35,014 nt of DNA. Source: Hypsibius dujardini. Taxonomy: Eukaryota > Tardigrada > Eutardigrada > Parachela > Hypsibiidae. The stretch is from positions 1-35,014 of the forward strand of contig LRSR01010361.1 of NCBI GenBank assembly GCA_001579985.1. The letters are read 5' to 3'. Position numbers and translations under genes: made by a program. How positions within the stretch are numbered: position 1 is the stretch's first letter; every line of letters begins with the position of its first letter. The notes beneath the pieces were generated by a model. The model saw nothing but the letters and a program-made list of their open reading frames with translations. It was not told the origin of the DNA and did no database searches. Below, in pieces: positions 19,501-30,120 of this stretch.

Positions 19501-20226
19501 GTGGCATCCCTTCTCCTCATCCTGATCTCAGTGGCCGTCGCCGGACTAATCCTCCTTCCCCGCTACATCCGCGGGTTGGTACTCGCGGAGAGCCAACGTC
19601 AGCACGCACACAGCCAGACAAACGGACTCAAGCCTTCAGTACTGACGGTGTCCAATGGATTTCAGCCTCCCCGGCCGCCCGTTCCGCCTCCGGTCTACCA
19701 CTTCCCCTTGTCGCTGGAAGAGTCCCTGATTACACCGATCGTGAAGAAGAAGCATAAAAAACATAAGAAACCGCATGTCGAGGTAGGCAGAAGGCGTGCT
19801 GAACAGATAAACACGTAAACTGACAGACATAGACAAATAGACACCGACAAGAAGACACACAGACGATTAGACAGACAGACAGACACACAAACAGACACAT
19901 AGCCAGACAGACAGACAAACAGACACATAGCCAGACAGACAAACAAACAGACACATAGCCAGACAGACAGACAAACAGGCAGGGAACAAGCAGACAGACA
20001 GAGAGATATGGATAGACAGATGGAGAAATAGGCGGAGAATAATCCTTACCTTATGTTGCTCACGTTGATGGTTGGAATTGGAAGCCTCACCCTTCTCTTG
20101 GTGTTTCAGGGCGAGAACAATGCGAAGAGTACCGAGGTGATTGAGAGGTCGTTCGACCACTCGTTCTCCCCACCAAGGGTCGTCCCGGGACGGTCTCCAG
20201 ATGATTTGTCACCGAAGCAGCAATAA
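14896..20226 (+). CDS. SUCO: SUN domain-containing ossification factor / Slp1 homologue, 897 residues, eight exons
   Basis: SUCO/Slp1 proteins are ER membrane proteins with a luminal SUN-like domain, implicated in membrane-protein stability. Exons are 14896-14954, 15310-15712, 15935-16075, 16852-17208, 17730-18098, 18290-19060, 19306-19782 and 20110-20226 (TAA). All are GT-AG, phases agree, and the total is 2694 nt. Residues 1-20 form a signal peptide ([19 protein letters not shown]). A low-complexity P/S/T region follows. [20 protein letters not shown] (from about 159) matches the family's PTFDEWK box. The SUN-like domain spans about 199-345, from [10 protein letters not shown] through YMLNPCK, FIVELCE and SRDWVDFG to [40 protein letters not shown] and [17 protein letters not shown] match the conserved coiled coil. 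A membrane segment lies near 760-782. The tail has a lysine-rich KKKHKKHKK patch. NYA is repeated across the exon 3/4 junction. A polyadenylation signal candidate AATAAAATAAA is at about 20540. Confidence 0.95.
16481..16580. repeat. CTGT array in SUCO intron 3
   Basis: CTGT units with variant spacers lie upstream of exon 4. A second short CTGTCTGTC stretch lies just after exon 4 (about 17220). The duplicate at 9945-13920 is joined between these two stretches, which explains how exon 4 was lost there. Confidence 0.9.
17311..17460. mobile_element. Palindromic MITE flanked by TA, in SUCO intron 4
   Basis: A 146-bp element (17313-17458) has perfect 28-bp terminal inverted repeats beginning CTGTATTTTCGCG and ending GGGACAGT, with TA on both sides (17311-17312, 17459-17460). 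Shorter matches such as TGGAACGT continue inward, so most of it can fold into a hairpin. It has no coding capacity. TA flanks are typical of Tc1/mariner-type target duplications. The SUCO duplicate lacks it at the matching position (about 10236), where the flanks join directly. Confidence 0.92.
18195..18280. repeat. CAGA-type array in SUCO intron 5
   Basis: A short imperfect array of CAGA, CAAA and CGGA units before the exon 6 acceptor (TTTTATGCAG). It corresponds to the longer arrays in the duplicate copy. Confidence 0.85.
19865..20030. repeat. CAGA-type array in SUCO intron 7
   Basis: CAGA units and repeats of ACACATAGCCAGACAGACAG fill much of the last intron between exon 7 and exon 8. Confidence 0.9.
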
Positions 20227-20889
20227 CCGTAGCGAAACCACTACACAAATCACAAATTTGATCTGTTGCTCAAGAGCGTTTGCTTGATGATTTTTCGTTT
20301 TGATGACACACGTTCCTAATTTAAAGTTGTTGTATGTTGTCTTGTGACTGCGGGGTGTGCGTTGATTTTGCGTTCCGGTCCCTCGCGCTGGTACACTCGG
20401 AAGTCCTCCTTATCAAGAAGGAAGTTAGTTTTTAACATCTAAATTATAAGTTTTGTGTACTTTTTGTCTTTCACAGCCAAAGCGAGTCGACGTGGAAATA
20501 ATGGCCAGAAGCAACAATGCATGAGTGTTACTAATAATGAATAAAATAAACATTTTAAGCCATTGTATGTGACCTGTCGAACGAATGTACTGCTGTAGTA
20601 GTTTGAATATAGCGTATTAGTCAGTGGTCTCAGTTGTCGAGATGTGAACTTCCCTTTTGGTCTGTGATGGGATGAATACTATAATTTGTTTGTCTGCATG
20701 TCTGCATGTCGGTCTGTCTAACTGTCTGTCTATCTGTTGGTCTCTCCATATATATGTCTCTAAGTCGAACAGTCATTCAGTCCAGTCAATTAGTATATTT
20801 TCTGCCTGTCTGTTTGTAGTTTACGTTCGGAAAAAAGGCGAAATAATTTGGCGAATCAGCTTCCAGTGTCTTGACCATCTGTCCGATCT
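20227..20889. other. SUCO 3' UTR and convergent spacer
   Basis: Sequence shared with the SUCO duplicate continues to about 20775, including AATAAAATAAA at about 20540. Short CTGT runs follow at about 20690-20740. The neighbouring gene on the minus strand ends at 20890, so the two genes converge. No additional gene is seen. Confidence 0.7.
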
Positions 20890-22490
20890 CTAGTAAATAA
20901 GACGCTCCGCCAAAAGCCTCTTGCGTTCCATAATGTCGGTTAGGATCTCAGCGCCAAATTTGATTTTTAGCGGGTCGAATATCATCGGACTGTTTTCGTA
21001 GTGGCAAGACACGATGACCGGGGCTTCCTGCGTATATGTCAAAAATATGGGAAACTGAAAATGTTTAAAGGCGGAAAGGCAGGAAAAGGTCGCTGTGAGC
21101 CACATGCAGCATCACATACCGGTTTCTTGTTACTACAGACGTCCATCACGAAAAAGATGGAGCCAGTGGCTTTCGCGACCGGCTGCTTCCGGGTCGGAAT
21201 GCTCCATGTCGTCTCGAAGATGTAGGCGGTGACCCCGTCCGGCTTGAACTTTCGCGTCTGCAGTTCGATGTGCACCCGCCAATGCGCTCCCCGCATCCAT
21301 TTCTGAATATGTTAAATAAATAAAAATGTCTATATCCTGATAAATATTTTAAATAAATAGATATAAATATAAGTAAATATACACATAAATAATTATTACT
21401 GTTATACTGGTCGCCGCGGAGGAGGTGTAAAATTTTGCTGTATTTTATTAAATGTATTTAATTATTAATTGGTTACGTTCTCGTATTTCAAATTCAATTT
21501 TTCCTCAAGAGACATGGCCAAAAATGCTTTTTCATGCAAGCGGGCGAAGTTATCGTTCGATCGGGATGAACAATAACAAATCAGACCGAAAATGAAATGT
21601 GCAATTTCAAGGTCAATCTTTAAGCTCCGCCCAGTTGCGTCAGAAAAGATTCATAAAATATTTCTAATATTTCTAACCGGTTCAGCATTAAATTGCTAAC
21701 AGGAAAGTCTTTGAGGAAAGTAATTTAAAGCAAAAAGAATAAGCCTCAAACATTCCCGATCATTTTTATAGTTTTTAACACAACCACACGTGGAAAATCC
21801 ATCAATCAATCACAGCTCACACACGCGACGAACCTTCAGGAAAAATTCCTCCAGATTCGCTATAGCCACATCCACGTTGAATTCGCCATGCGTGATCCAT
21901 CGAAAGTGTACCGCCTCCTTGGCCTGCTCCACGTTCTCCGCCGCTGTCTCATCTTCCTTCTTCACCATGAAATCCCAACACGACACCTCACCCCAACGGA
22001 GGTTCCCCTTCGCGTCCGCTAGTAAGGTCTCCGGCACCGGAAATTTCGACGGCTTCGTCTTCCCGGCTCCCTCGGCGGGCGCTTTCTTCCCGTCCAATTT
22101 GATAGACTTGACCACGCTAGACAACGTGTTGCTTTTTCGCGGATCGTCGACCAACGGATCGGGCTTGAACATGGACTTTTGCGGGAGACTGCGGAACTCT
22201 GTTTCCGGTCGACCAAAAATGTCACGCTGCGGTTTGTAAAAGTAAGCGTTGAAGGCGGTGTAGTTGTTCATGGCCAAGTCCATGTCATTCCGATCCAAAG
22301 CGTCACTGGGCAGCCGTAAATCAGTCAGTGGTTTCGAATGAGCAGCGATCCGAGTCTGTTCAATATTGGCCAGCATTTCAGGCGTTTGGGTGGATCGCGG
22401 ACGTCCGACATCCTCTAGAAACTATTTATGCATTGAATTTGAACATTTTCGTGTTCTGAATGAAGGATTCTTTCTGTCTGTCTGTCTGTA

Positions 22491-22531
<41 letters not shown>

Positions 22532-22789
22532 GGCTGGCTGGCTGGCTGGCTGGCTGCCCGCCCGCCTGTCTGTTTATCAATGTTGTAAAATGTGTGGGTT
22601 TTTACCGGTTGTTAGTTGGGGCGATTCAGCATTCTGAATGGGCGTGACCAGAGGCGCCGAAGCCATTGCTGCTGGTGGCGGCACGGCGGAACCGGCTGTA
22701 TACGGTCGGATGCTGGGATCGTCGTCCTCGAATCTTCGCCGAAGGTCTCGTGGTATGGGAATAACATCGTTGTCGTATGGAATTAGCAT
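20890..22789 (-). CDS. Unrecognised 361-residue protein, four exons
   Basis: Exons are 22789-22606, 22414-21834, 21302-21120 and 21027-20890 (TAG). All have GT-AG borders and matching phases, with a total of 1086 nt. The start MLIPYDNDVIPIPRDLRRRF is the first ATG of the frame. A proline/alanine-rich linker follows. The middle part has MNNYTAFNAYFYKPQRDIFG and a lysine-rich stretch around GKKAPAEGAGKTKPSKFPVP. The C-terminal third looks like a compact fold: WRVHIELQTRKFKPDGVTAY, FETTWSIPTRK, GSIFFVMDVCSNKK and APVIVSCHYENSPMIFDPLK, ending in a charged helix MERKRLLAERLIY. I see no signal peptide or membrane segment. The family is not recognised and no function is assigned. The gene lies tail-to-tail with SUCO and downstream of BCAT on the same strand. 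Confidence 0.85.
22470..22560. repeat. CTGT then CTGG array in intron 1 of the 361-residue gene
   Basis: A run of CTGT units (about 22474-22530) passes into a run of CTGG (about 22530-22552). It lies between exon 1 (ends 22606) and exon 2 (starts 22414). Confidence 0.95.
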
Positions 22790-23417
22790 TTTAGGCGTAG
22801 CTGTGTGTGATTCTTTGCCTGCGTTCACTGACGAATCAAGACAAGCACATTTGTTGACTGAGTGTCTGTCCGTCTGCCCTTGATCTACAGCTCAACCTTG
22901 ACCCGTAGCAACACAGACAGACAGACAGACAGACAAGCAGACAGACAGACAATCAGACAGTCAGGCAGACAAACAGACAGGTAGACAATTGGTCAGACAG
23001 CGAAATGATCAATTCGAAACAAAATGTGAAAGTCCTGCACTATTTTTTAGTACAGATAACAAGCTGTGCAAATAATAGCCAAAAGCAAGCGACAATTTTG
23101 CCAAAATAACTGAAATAAAAAACAAACAAATAATGATATTAAGAGGTCTATAAGCTGTAGATATGTGAGCAACGCGACAGGCAATGGGAAATAAAATGAG
23201 CGTTGCTGTGAGAGATGTCCGCGGTGGCAGGATAAACTTTTCAGATCTCTCCGCGGCGGTGAATAAATAATTCTCCAAGATTTATCATAAACTTTAATCC
23301 ACACAATGCAGCTGCAGATTCTGGATCACCCACGCCTCCTCCTACTTATACGCGCGCGCGACTTGAGTGTGTATTGTAAACGCAAAGCAGCTAGCCGCTT
23401 CGTTCGCCTTTGTGCTT
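22790..23417. other. Spacer between BCAT and the 361-residue gene
   Basis: No gene is supported. A CAGA/CAGG array occupies about 22912-23000. The remainder is AT-rich unique sequence that should contain the promoter of the leftward 361-residue gene and the 3' end of BCAT. I found no clear polyadenylation signal on the minus strand here. Confidence 0.6.
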
Positions 23418-23893
23418 TCATCGACTCTTAACGGCAATTCTCTCGCTCACGGGAACGGTGGCGATGAGCTCGTCAATGTCCACAGCCCAAGGGTGTCCAC
23501 GGACTCGGCCGTAGGTGATGTCGTTGAGGGTGCGCAGGAAGCGACCCGACAGGGAGGCCTTCTCGTTGGGCACGGGGATTTTGATATTTCGGCCGGCGTA
23601 GAGAATGTTGTGAACCGGGCACACAACGCAAGCGGTTCCACAGCCGAAGAATTCGATCAGCTAAAAGTGAGGAAAAATCACGAATATGAACACGAGAGAT
23701 ACAGAAAAAGAAGACTCCCGTCGCAGCGGAAGAGACAAATAGTGAAATCGAAACAGGCAATAACAGTTTCAAGGGCACGAGGGACGAGTTTAGTGAATTT
23801 AGTGACGAATTTAGTGATCATCGAGACAGACAGGAAGACAGACAGTCATACAGACAGGCAAACAGGCAGACAGAAAGTCAGGCAGGCAGACAC

Positions 23894-23933
<40 letters not shown>

Positions 23934-26900
23934 GCATACTGTATACACAGACAGATAAAGAGAAGGACAAACAGACAGTCAGACAGACAGAAAAACATAC
24001 AAAGAGAAACTAGACATGCAGGTAGATCGACAAAACACAGATAGGCAAAAAAAGAGACAGACAGGTTTGACCAATGCCGTGGTAACTTTCCAGTCACTGC
24101 AGTCACTGATAAGGCGTAAAAAGAATGGAAATGGAGATTTACTCGTTTTTGTTCCACGGCCTTCTCGATATCCCCCATTGTGAAGTTTCTTTCCGACACC
24201 TTAAATTCACCCTGAAAACAAAATTTAAAATGCGCATGGCCCGCCAAAATGCATTAACTTGGTTTTGTCTTACCCATTCGCGCGATAGCGCCAACAGACT
24301 GTTCCTCGTCACACCCGGCAGAATTAGCCCGTCCAGCGGGGCCGTCACCAGTTCCTTCTCTGCAAAAGCCGATAAGACGATAGTACTTTTCACCGCCCTG
24401 ACTGATGCGCACTCTATCGTGAGACGTGATCAAATTTACCGCCGTTTTCGTTGATCCAAAAGACCATGACATTCATTGTGCCGACCTCGGTGACCTGGTG
24501 GTCGTCCCCATGGAGCCACAGCACCTGCTGGCAGCCCTGCTTCTCCGCCTCCTTCTGCACGTGGATGGTCGGCGCGTAATTACTGCAAACAGGCAGATAG
24601 ACAAATAAAATACGTTACGCTGAAAGAAACTTCCAGTGACTAGATTTCGCACGCATAAAGCTCGTGCCAGGTATGATTTTGCTCCCATTGCCTGTAATGT
24701 ACTCGTACCTGCCCATCTTGTAGGCGCCGGCGCCGCCAGGCCATGACCGGACGTGTTGCGGGTCGGCCAGCAGCGAAACCGGTTTCAATCCAGTTGGAAA
24801 ATACTGCGGAAATCAATTCAGATATAAAAATCAGTGCTGATTTCGTCTTGTAAAATGCCGCCACTTCCAGGAAAATAATTACATTTTTGAATATATATTT
24901 AACTATTTGTTTAAATATTTATTTAAATATTTATTTAACTATTTGTTTAAATATTTATTTAAATATTTATTTAACTATATGTTTAACTATTTATTTAACT
25001 ATTTATTTAACTATTTGTTTAAATATTTATTTATTTCAACGAAATGATTTTAAAACATTTAAAATATGTCACACTATTTAAAATATATTTCGGGATTTTA
25101 ATTACCTGCAAGTGAAAAAGCATGAACTGCACTTTTTGTGACGTTAGATAAAAATAAAAATTTATGCCACTCTGAGGATATTTTAATGGAGAGAAAAATG
25201 AATGCATTGTGTTTTGGTTTTTTTTCTTATTTGAAGAATAAGATTTTAAAGCATAAAACAATATCAAAAATAATTTCGGAATTTAAAATATGAAGGTATA
25301 TCAATTCATATCAATCAATCAATCAATCAATCTGGTATAAATTGTTCTTTTCCCGATTTAAATAAAATAAGAATATATCTAAAGTAATGTAAAATGACAA
25401 AGTCTATCGGCAGTTATTTTTAATTTCTTTTGGTTTCAATATATCAAAGCATATAGAAAACGAAACATTAAAAGCGACTGGACCGCGAACAAAATCCGAA
25501 AATAGAAACAGAATAAAAAAGCCATCACATCAAGTACCAGTACAGTACTTACCGGTCCGACCGGGCCGGTTATCACGTACAGCAGCGCCTCCTTGGAGCG
25601 TGCGACACCGAGGGTGCCCTCCGTGCCGATGAATGTGGGGCGGACGTAGAGGCTGCTGGCGGGACTCTGCGGGACCCAACTGCGGTCCGCGTCGATGAGC
25701 TGAGCGATGCAGCGCGTGAGCTCGTTGCCGTCGAAATCCTAATTCCACACAACACAAACTATGAGCATGTGACGCGGGGGGGAGTGTGTCATATGTGTAG
25801 TGTGTCAACAAGACACTAAAAAGTCGTCCCCAACAGAGCGAACCGCAAAAATCAATAATACCCCTACATCAACCAATCAATCGATCAACCAATGTATTCA
25901 TATGTTGAGTCTCTAGGTAATGTAAAATTAATTCCCTGAAATTGAGAATGAAATTGTATTCTAACAAAACAGTGTTATAATTATTTTACAAAAAAATACA
26001 ACTTTCAAAATAACGTTTCAGAAGCCTGCCAAACAGGCAGGGGACCTGACCGGAAGACTGGTTCGCTTGGCGGAAGTCTGCATCCGTTCCATGTTCTGGT
26101 CCGGTCGAAACAGCCGGACTTTCCCATCATCCCCGTAGTATGCTTTCATCCCTTCGAACAGCTACAAAAATAAAGAAAAATACGTCTAGAATTAAATTTA
26201 TAAAGACACTCCAAATGAGTGGCGTTCCGGTACGGGGTAAAACTTTTAAGTTGACGCACTCGAGACTGTAGGGGGCGCCACTTGCTTGTTTGCACAAAAA
26301 TCGCTTCAGTTGCGACATGTGCGCCCCCTGTTTCCCTCGCTGCGTCAACTTAAAAACGATTTTGCCAGAGCGTCAACTTAAAAGTTTTACCTCGTACCTC
26401 TAATGCGTAATGTAAAACCTTGGCCGCCGGGTGCAGTTCAATATTCCTAATCGGTCCGATACGCGGCACACCCCATCCTGCAAAACATTCTAAATAAATA
26501 GGGCAAGCAAAGGGGAACCCTGAAATAAGAGAAATATTAATTACCATGAGATTCCGACCAGGCGACATCGAGCATATGATCGGAAAAATGCCGGCCGAAA
26601 ATAAGTTTCCCAAAGTCCGGCTTCTTTTGTAGTTTTTTGGAACTGTGCAGTTCCAGATCTTGATGCTGCAGACAAATTCAGTTAAGTCGGTCCAGTTAAG
26701 TCGGTCGAGTCAAGGACGAGGTACGCAGAGACCGGACGTGTTGTTTAAATAACATTGTTTTAATTTAAATAAAATATCAAATAAAAAAATAAAAAAATAA
26801 GTGCATCGATACACGTAATTTTTATTTAATGTAAAAAAATATCTTATCTAAAAGAAAAAAACCACACTTTCAGCTTTTAAAATGCATTTAAATAAAATTT

Positions 26901-27395
26901 AAAATAAAATATTTCAATACATAAAAGTAAATCTAGTGATTTTACATAACATATGCTTTTAGATATCGGCTTGTAATTTTGTGACATGAAACAAAATTAA
27001 ATCAAACTTTATTTAGAATCAAAAGCAGGTTTTGTTTTTGAACTATTTAAAATTTATTTAAACAACACCCAAAGTGCAGACCTCGAATAAGTCAAAAGTA
27101 ATTACGGCTCTTGAATTTTCCCACTCATTCCGCCCGTCAATTGATTGATTACCGTAGAAAAAGATTATTTGCACAATCAAATCAATCTATCGATCACTTG
27201 TACCTTGAAATGCCTGGGATCGCTGCCGCCACTAAAGTGCGTAGCTGCCGATGCATAGGAGCGTCCGTCGGTCAATTGCACCAAAACCTGAAAGCATCAT
27301 CACAGAGGACGTCGAAAAAATGCAACTGCCAAAAAACACTCACTTACGGGTTGGAGTTTGTCGGAGCGGAAGCTTGGTTTGCGGAGTGCCTGCAT
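23418..27395 (-). CDS. BCAT: Branched-chain amino acid aminotransferase, 421 residues, eleven exons
   Basis: This is a PLP enzyme that transfers the amino group of Leu, Ile or Val to 2-oxoglutarate. Exons are 27395-27348, 27287-27204, 26665-26545, 26477-26398, 26161-26051, 25738-25553, 24803-24709, 24582-24440, 24359-24274, 24211-24143 and 23660-23418 (TGA). All are GT-AG, phases agree, and the total is 1266 nt. Family blocks appear in order: [69 protein letters not shown], the PLP-lysine segment GGAGAYKMG (Lys about 239), [41 protein letters not shown] and the redox CVVC centre in [11 protein letters not shown]. The N-terminus [16 protein letters not shown] is basic and hydroxylated, which suggests mitochondrial targeting (an inference). 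At 421 residues it is slightly longer than human BCAT1 and BCAT2. Its exon 6 region is also present twice at 3820-5640. Confidence 0.97.
23825..24065. repeat. CAGA-type array in the last BCAT intron
   Basis: CAGA, CAGG and CAAA units fill much of the intron between the exons ending at 24143 and starting at 23660 on the minus strand. Confidence 0.9.
24875..25040. repeat. AT-rich 12-bp tandem repeat in BCAT intron 6
   Basis: TTTAACTATTTG and TTTAAATATTTA units alternate about a dozen times. The homologous part of copy A (about 4985-5040, opposite strand) has only a few units, so the number changed after the duplication. Confidence 0.9.
26230..26397. mobile_element. Palindromic element inside BCAT intron 4, one end at the splice donor
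   Basis: The ends are inverted repeats of about 28 bp with one mismatch. The left end starts GTACGGGGTAAAACTTTT at 26230. The right end, read on the minus strand from 26397, starts GTACGAGGTAAAACTTTT. Both continue AAGTTGACGC. The AAGTTGACGC motif appears again internally near the right end. There is no coding capacity. Exon 4 of BCAT ends at 26398, so the GT of the splice donor is the first two bases of the element. The intron extends a further 68 bp beyond the other end. Confidence 0.85.
26700..27110. other. AT-rich BCAT intron 2 sequence
   Basis: The intron between exons 27287-27204 and 26665-26545 is about 540 bp, AT-rich and contains TTTAAATAAA-like runs. No feature beyond the splice sites is recognised. 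Confidence 0.6.
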
Positions 27396-28302
27396 CTTCC
27401 CTTGGAGCTGCCGTCAATAAAAAAAACGCAAGTCTTCACGGAACCCGGAAAGTAATGAAATATTCGGTGTAGAATTAAGTGGGAAATTTTCCGGGAATAT
27501 CGAATTGAGCAGGGAGTCGGGTGGAAGGAAATGGGGGGAAGTGGAGAAATTGGCAAAGGAAACCGCTGTGAATGATTTTTTGCGCTTGCATTCAATGACG
27601 AATTGACAACTGTGATTTTAATCGTGTGGCGGACTCCATTTCCACATGTCAGCTGATTCAAATGGGATTCCATATGGCGTTGCGGTGGTGGCGCCACTAG
27701 CGGCGCCTCCAGAAAAACTGAAAACCGGCCAAATATAATCTTTTAAAATGCAGAAAATATCACCCCATTGTCATAAAAGACAAACAACTTTAACTCAAGC
27801 AATATATTCATACGAGGCTACTAGCCTTGCATAATGGCTGCCTTTAGGGCTTGGCTGATAAAACCAGCTACAGCGGTAATCGGAAGATTCCATTTCGCAC
27901 TGTGGAATTGGAACTGCTAAAAGTTAATCCAATATTTGTTTCCTTCCGGTCAAGCTTTACTCGTATTTCCTTGCACCTGACGTGTTTGTTTCGATTTTTT
28001 TTGCCGTGATGTCGGCTTGATTCGGGTTGCCCAGAACTTACGTTGGCAGAAAAAATGGGATTTACAGCAGATTAACAGAAAATAAACGCAGGAAACGAAA
28101 TATTTTCCCAGGATAGGAATTCAATCAGCAATATCAAAAAACACGTGTCCCAGTAATACAGGGGTTATCGCTTAGATTGATTTGATCTGGCGATGATAAT
28201 CGTCTACAGTAGACTTTTTGCTGTCACATAATCAGCTACTATCTGTCGCTTGAACAATTAACGCTGGAAGCGTGAGTGATTTGACAGAATCAGTTTCCGC
28301 TT
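27396..28302. promoter_or_regulatory. BCAT upstream region, probable promoter
   Basis: No gene is supported. Upstream of the BCAT start codon there is a GC-rich self-complementary block GGCGCCACTAGCGGCGCC at about 27690, in otherwise AT-rich sequence. Its location suits a promoter or 5' UTR, but this is inferred from position alone. Confidence 0.35.
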
Positions 28303-28397
28303 GCGTGGCTGTAATTCTAGGTGGTCCAAGTTCGAACCATTTCCTCTTCTAATCTGGTGGTGGTGCGAACTTGGACCAGACCGTATTTCGGCCACGC
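28303..28397. mobile_element. Short palindromic element (95 bp)
   Basis: The left arm (28303-28339) starts GCGTGGCTGTAATTC and contains GGTGGTCCAAGTTCGAACCA. The right arm (28361-28397) is its imperfect inverted copy, ending GGCCACGC. The arms are separated by about 20 bp. The arm sequence resembles that of the element at 34150-34257, so both probably belong to one family of small hairpin elements. No coding capacity. Confidence 0.75.
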
Positions 28398-28806
28398 ATT
28401 AAATCAGTTGAAGCGGTAGATTTTCCGCCACATTCATACTGCTGTTTTATTGCCGACCGCGTGTTTTGTTCTCAAGTACCTTTCTAAGAGTCAGCAGACG
28501 GTACGACAATATTTTTACGGTAGTCCTTGGGTAAGGTATTTCCGGCAAAACTTTTCTATCACGTGCGGACGGCGCGCCACTTACTCTGCCAAATCAGGTA
28601 GCCAGAAATAGCTTCGACGAGCCCACACTTCCGGCCAATGAGAAGACGCTCAGCTGTCAGTGCCGACCACACAGTGCAGACAGCCAATAGTGGTACATGC
28701 TCCAGTGGTATGCATGAATGCGTCACATCCTGCGCGAAAAAGTAGCGCATTCTTCATTTCTTTTGCCATGTCATATTCTTATTATTGCAAAAACAACTCA
28801 TCAACT

Positions 28807-29063
28807 CACGCTTTGCAAACTGTGACAGGGTACTTTCACTGTCCCACGAACGCCACTACATCCTAGACGGCCTCCGGCTGGACGTTCGACTTCGGCAGAT
28901 ACGGCAAGATCCTCCGCTCAAACAGCTGCTACTCATTAGTAGAGGAAACGGCATCGCGCTCCAAAACAAATCTTTGATCAATACAACCTTGCATTTGATG
29001 GTTTTACCAAAGGCATAACTAGGACCGTAGACATCCCGGACACTGTGTTTCAAATAGCAGTTC
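28807..29063 (-). other. Possible exons of an unrecognised minus-strand gene
   Basis: On the minus strand an acceptor (CTCATTCCAG) ends at 29064 and a GTGAGT donor follows 28807. A plausible reading is an exon from 29063 (NCYLKHSVRDVYGPSYAFGK, then TIKCK) and a 59-bp intron beginning GTTGTATT and ending TACTAATGAGTAG, with a branch-like TACTAAT. The next exon reads QLFERRILPYLPKSNVQPEA and V before a TAG. Read without that intron, the frame contains several stops. A further candidate exon lies at about 28730-28590 (acceptor TTTTTCGCGCAG, donor GTAAGT; reads PLLAVCTVWSALTAERLLIG). I do not recognise any family and cannot join these pieces with confidence. Confidence 0.35.
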
Positions 29064-29194
29064 TGGAATGAGAAAAGGTTTCGCTCAATCTCAAATGGAA
29101 AATATTGACAATTTCAGAAATTGTCCGTCGACTTCGCATCCAAAGAGTCTACAATTTACAGTACTGTTGCGGATCAGTACTCACATATAATCAA

Positions 29195-29297
29195 TGTGTC
29201 TGTCTGATCTGTCTGTCTGCTTATCTGATAGAGACGCCGACAGACACAGACAGATAGACAGACAAACAAACAAACAAACAGACAAACAGACAAACAA

Positions 29298-29341
<44 letters not shown>

Positions 29342-29345
29342 CTAA
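29195..29345. repeat. CTGT then CAGA/CAAA array
   Basis: A short CTGT stretch is followed by an imperfect CAGA/CAAA array (CAAACAAACAAACAGAC and similar). The open frame in it (QTDKQTNKQTDKQ) is a repeat artefact. Confidence 0.92.
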
Positions 29346-29682
29346 ACAAACACATATAGGTAAACCGACAAAAAAGGCACATAGGCAGATGTTAAAGTTC
29401 CAAAAAAATTAAAAATGTTGCCCCATGGCCTTTGGCGTTCGGCAAATCAAGCCGGTTCCTCAATCAGCCGCTCTCTATTCCTTCCATGGAATCGTCATTC
29501 AGCTCTAATCAATCAGTCAAGAGTTCGCGGAAGATTACCCGGAGAGCAATCGCAAGCTGCGGGAAACATCAACATGTTCACCGATATCACACTAGTCAAA
29601 TCAAGTCAATCCATCAAACGAATCGCTCGGTAAAACGAAATGCACTGTCCACAGCAATCAATTGATCAACCGTCGCCGTAAG

Positions 29683-30120
29683 TTACAAACGGAGCCGAGC
29701 CTGGACGACCGCTACGGCATGGAACAGAATCTCTAGCAGCTCCCGCAGCAACTGATTGATCGACGCCAGCAGGCCGTCAGTCGCCCACCAGAATACACTC
29801 GTAATGAACTTCTTACACGCAGTCACTTGCCGATCACAGAAGATCTTGCGCTGCGTTGGCGTGAAAACCATCCGCAGAAGGCTTTCCGCTAATCGTCCAA
29901 AATTTTCTCGCGGTCTGCTATTAACTTCTTCAATCGCTCCAGTTCCTCCATGTTTTCCAGCATATACCACAGTGCCACGACCTTCTCCGAGGGACGCGCG
30001 GTCTGGGCGTTGGGAATTTCCACCAAAAATGAAGTCGTCGTCGTGTTTGTCGCTGTCAAAGTAGTCGCGAACGGTCGAAGTACTAACACCATGGCGCCAG
30101 TGTCGCTTCCAAAATTCCAT
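29683..30120 (-). pseudogene. Frame-broken coding stretch of unknown family, divergent from MED9
   Basis: A 145-codon open frame spans the region, but codon use and protein texture suggest that coding sense changes frame twice. From 30120 the frame reads MEFWKRHWRHGVSTSTVRDY and on to DDDFIFG. Near 30022-30018 the sensible frame moves by one base to EIPNAQTARPSEKVVALWYM and MEELERLKKLIADREKILDD. Near 29892 it moves back to LAESLLRMVFTPTQRK, DGLLASINQLLREL and a hydrophobic end before TAA. The two shifts cancel. This could be a decayed gene, an assembly indel pair or a misreading by me. Alternatively the 145-codon frame (29683-30120) is used as it stands. The start faces MED9 across about 410 bp. 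No family is recognised. Confidence 0.45.
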
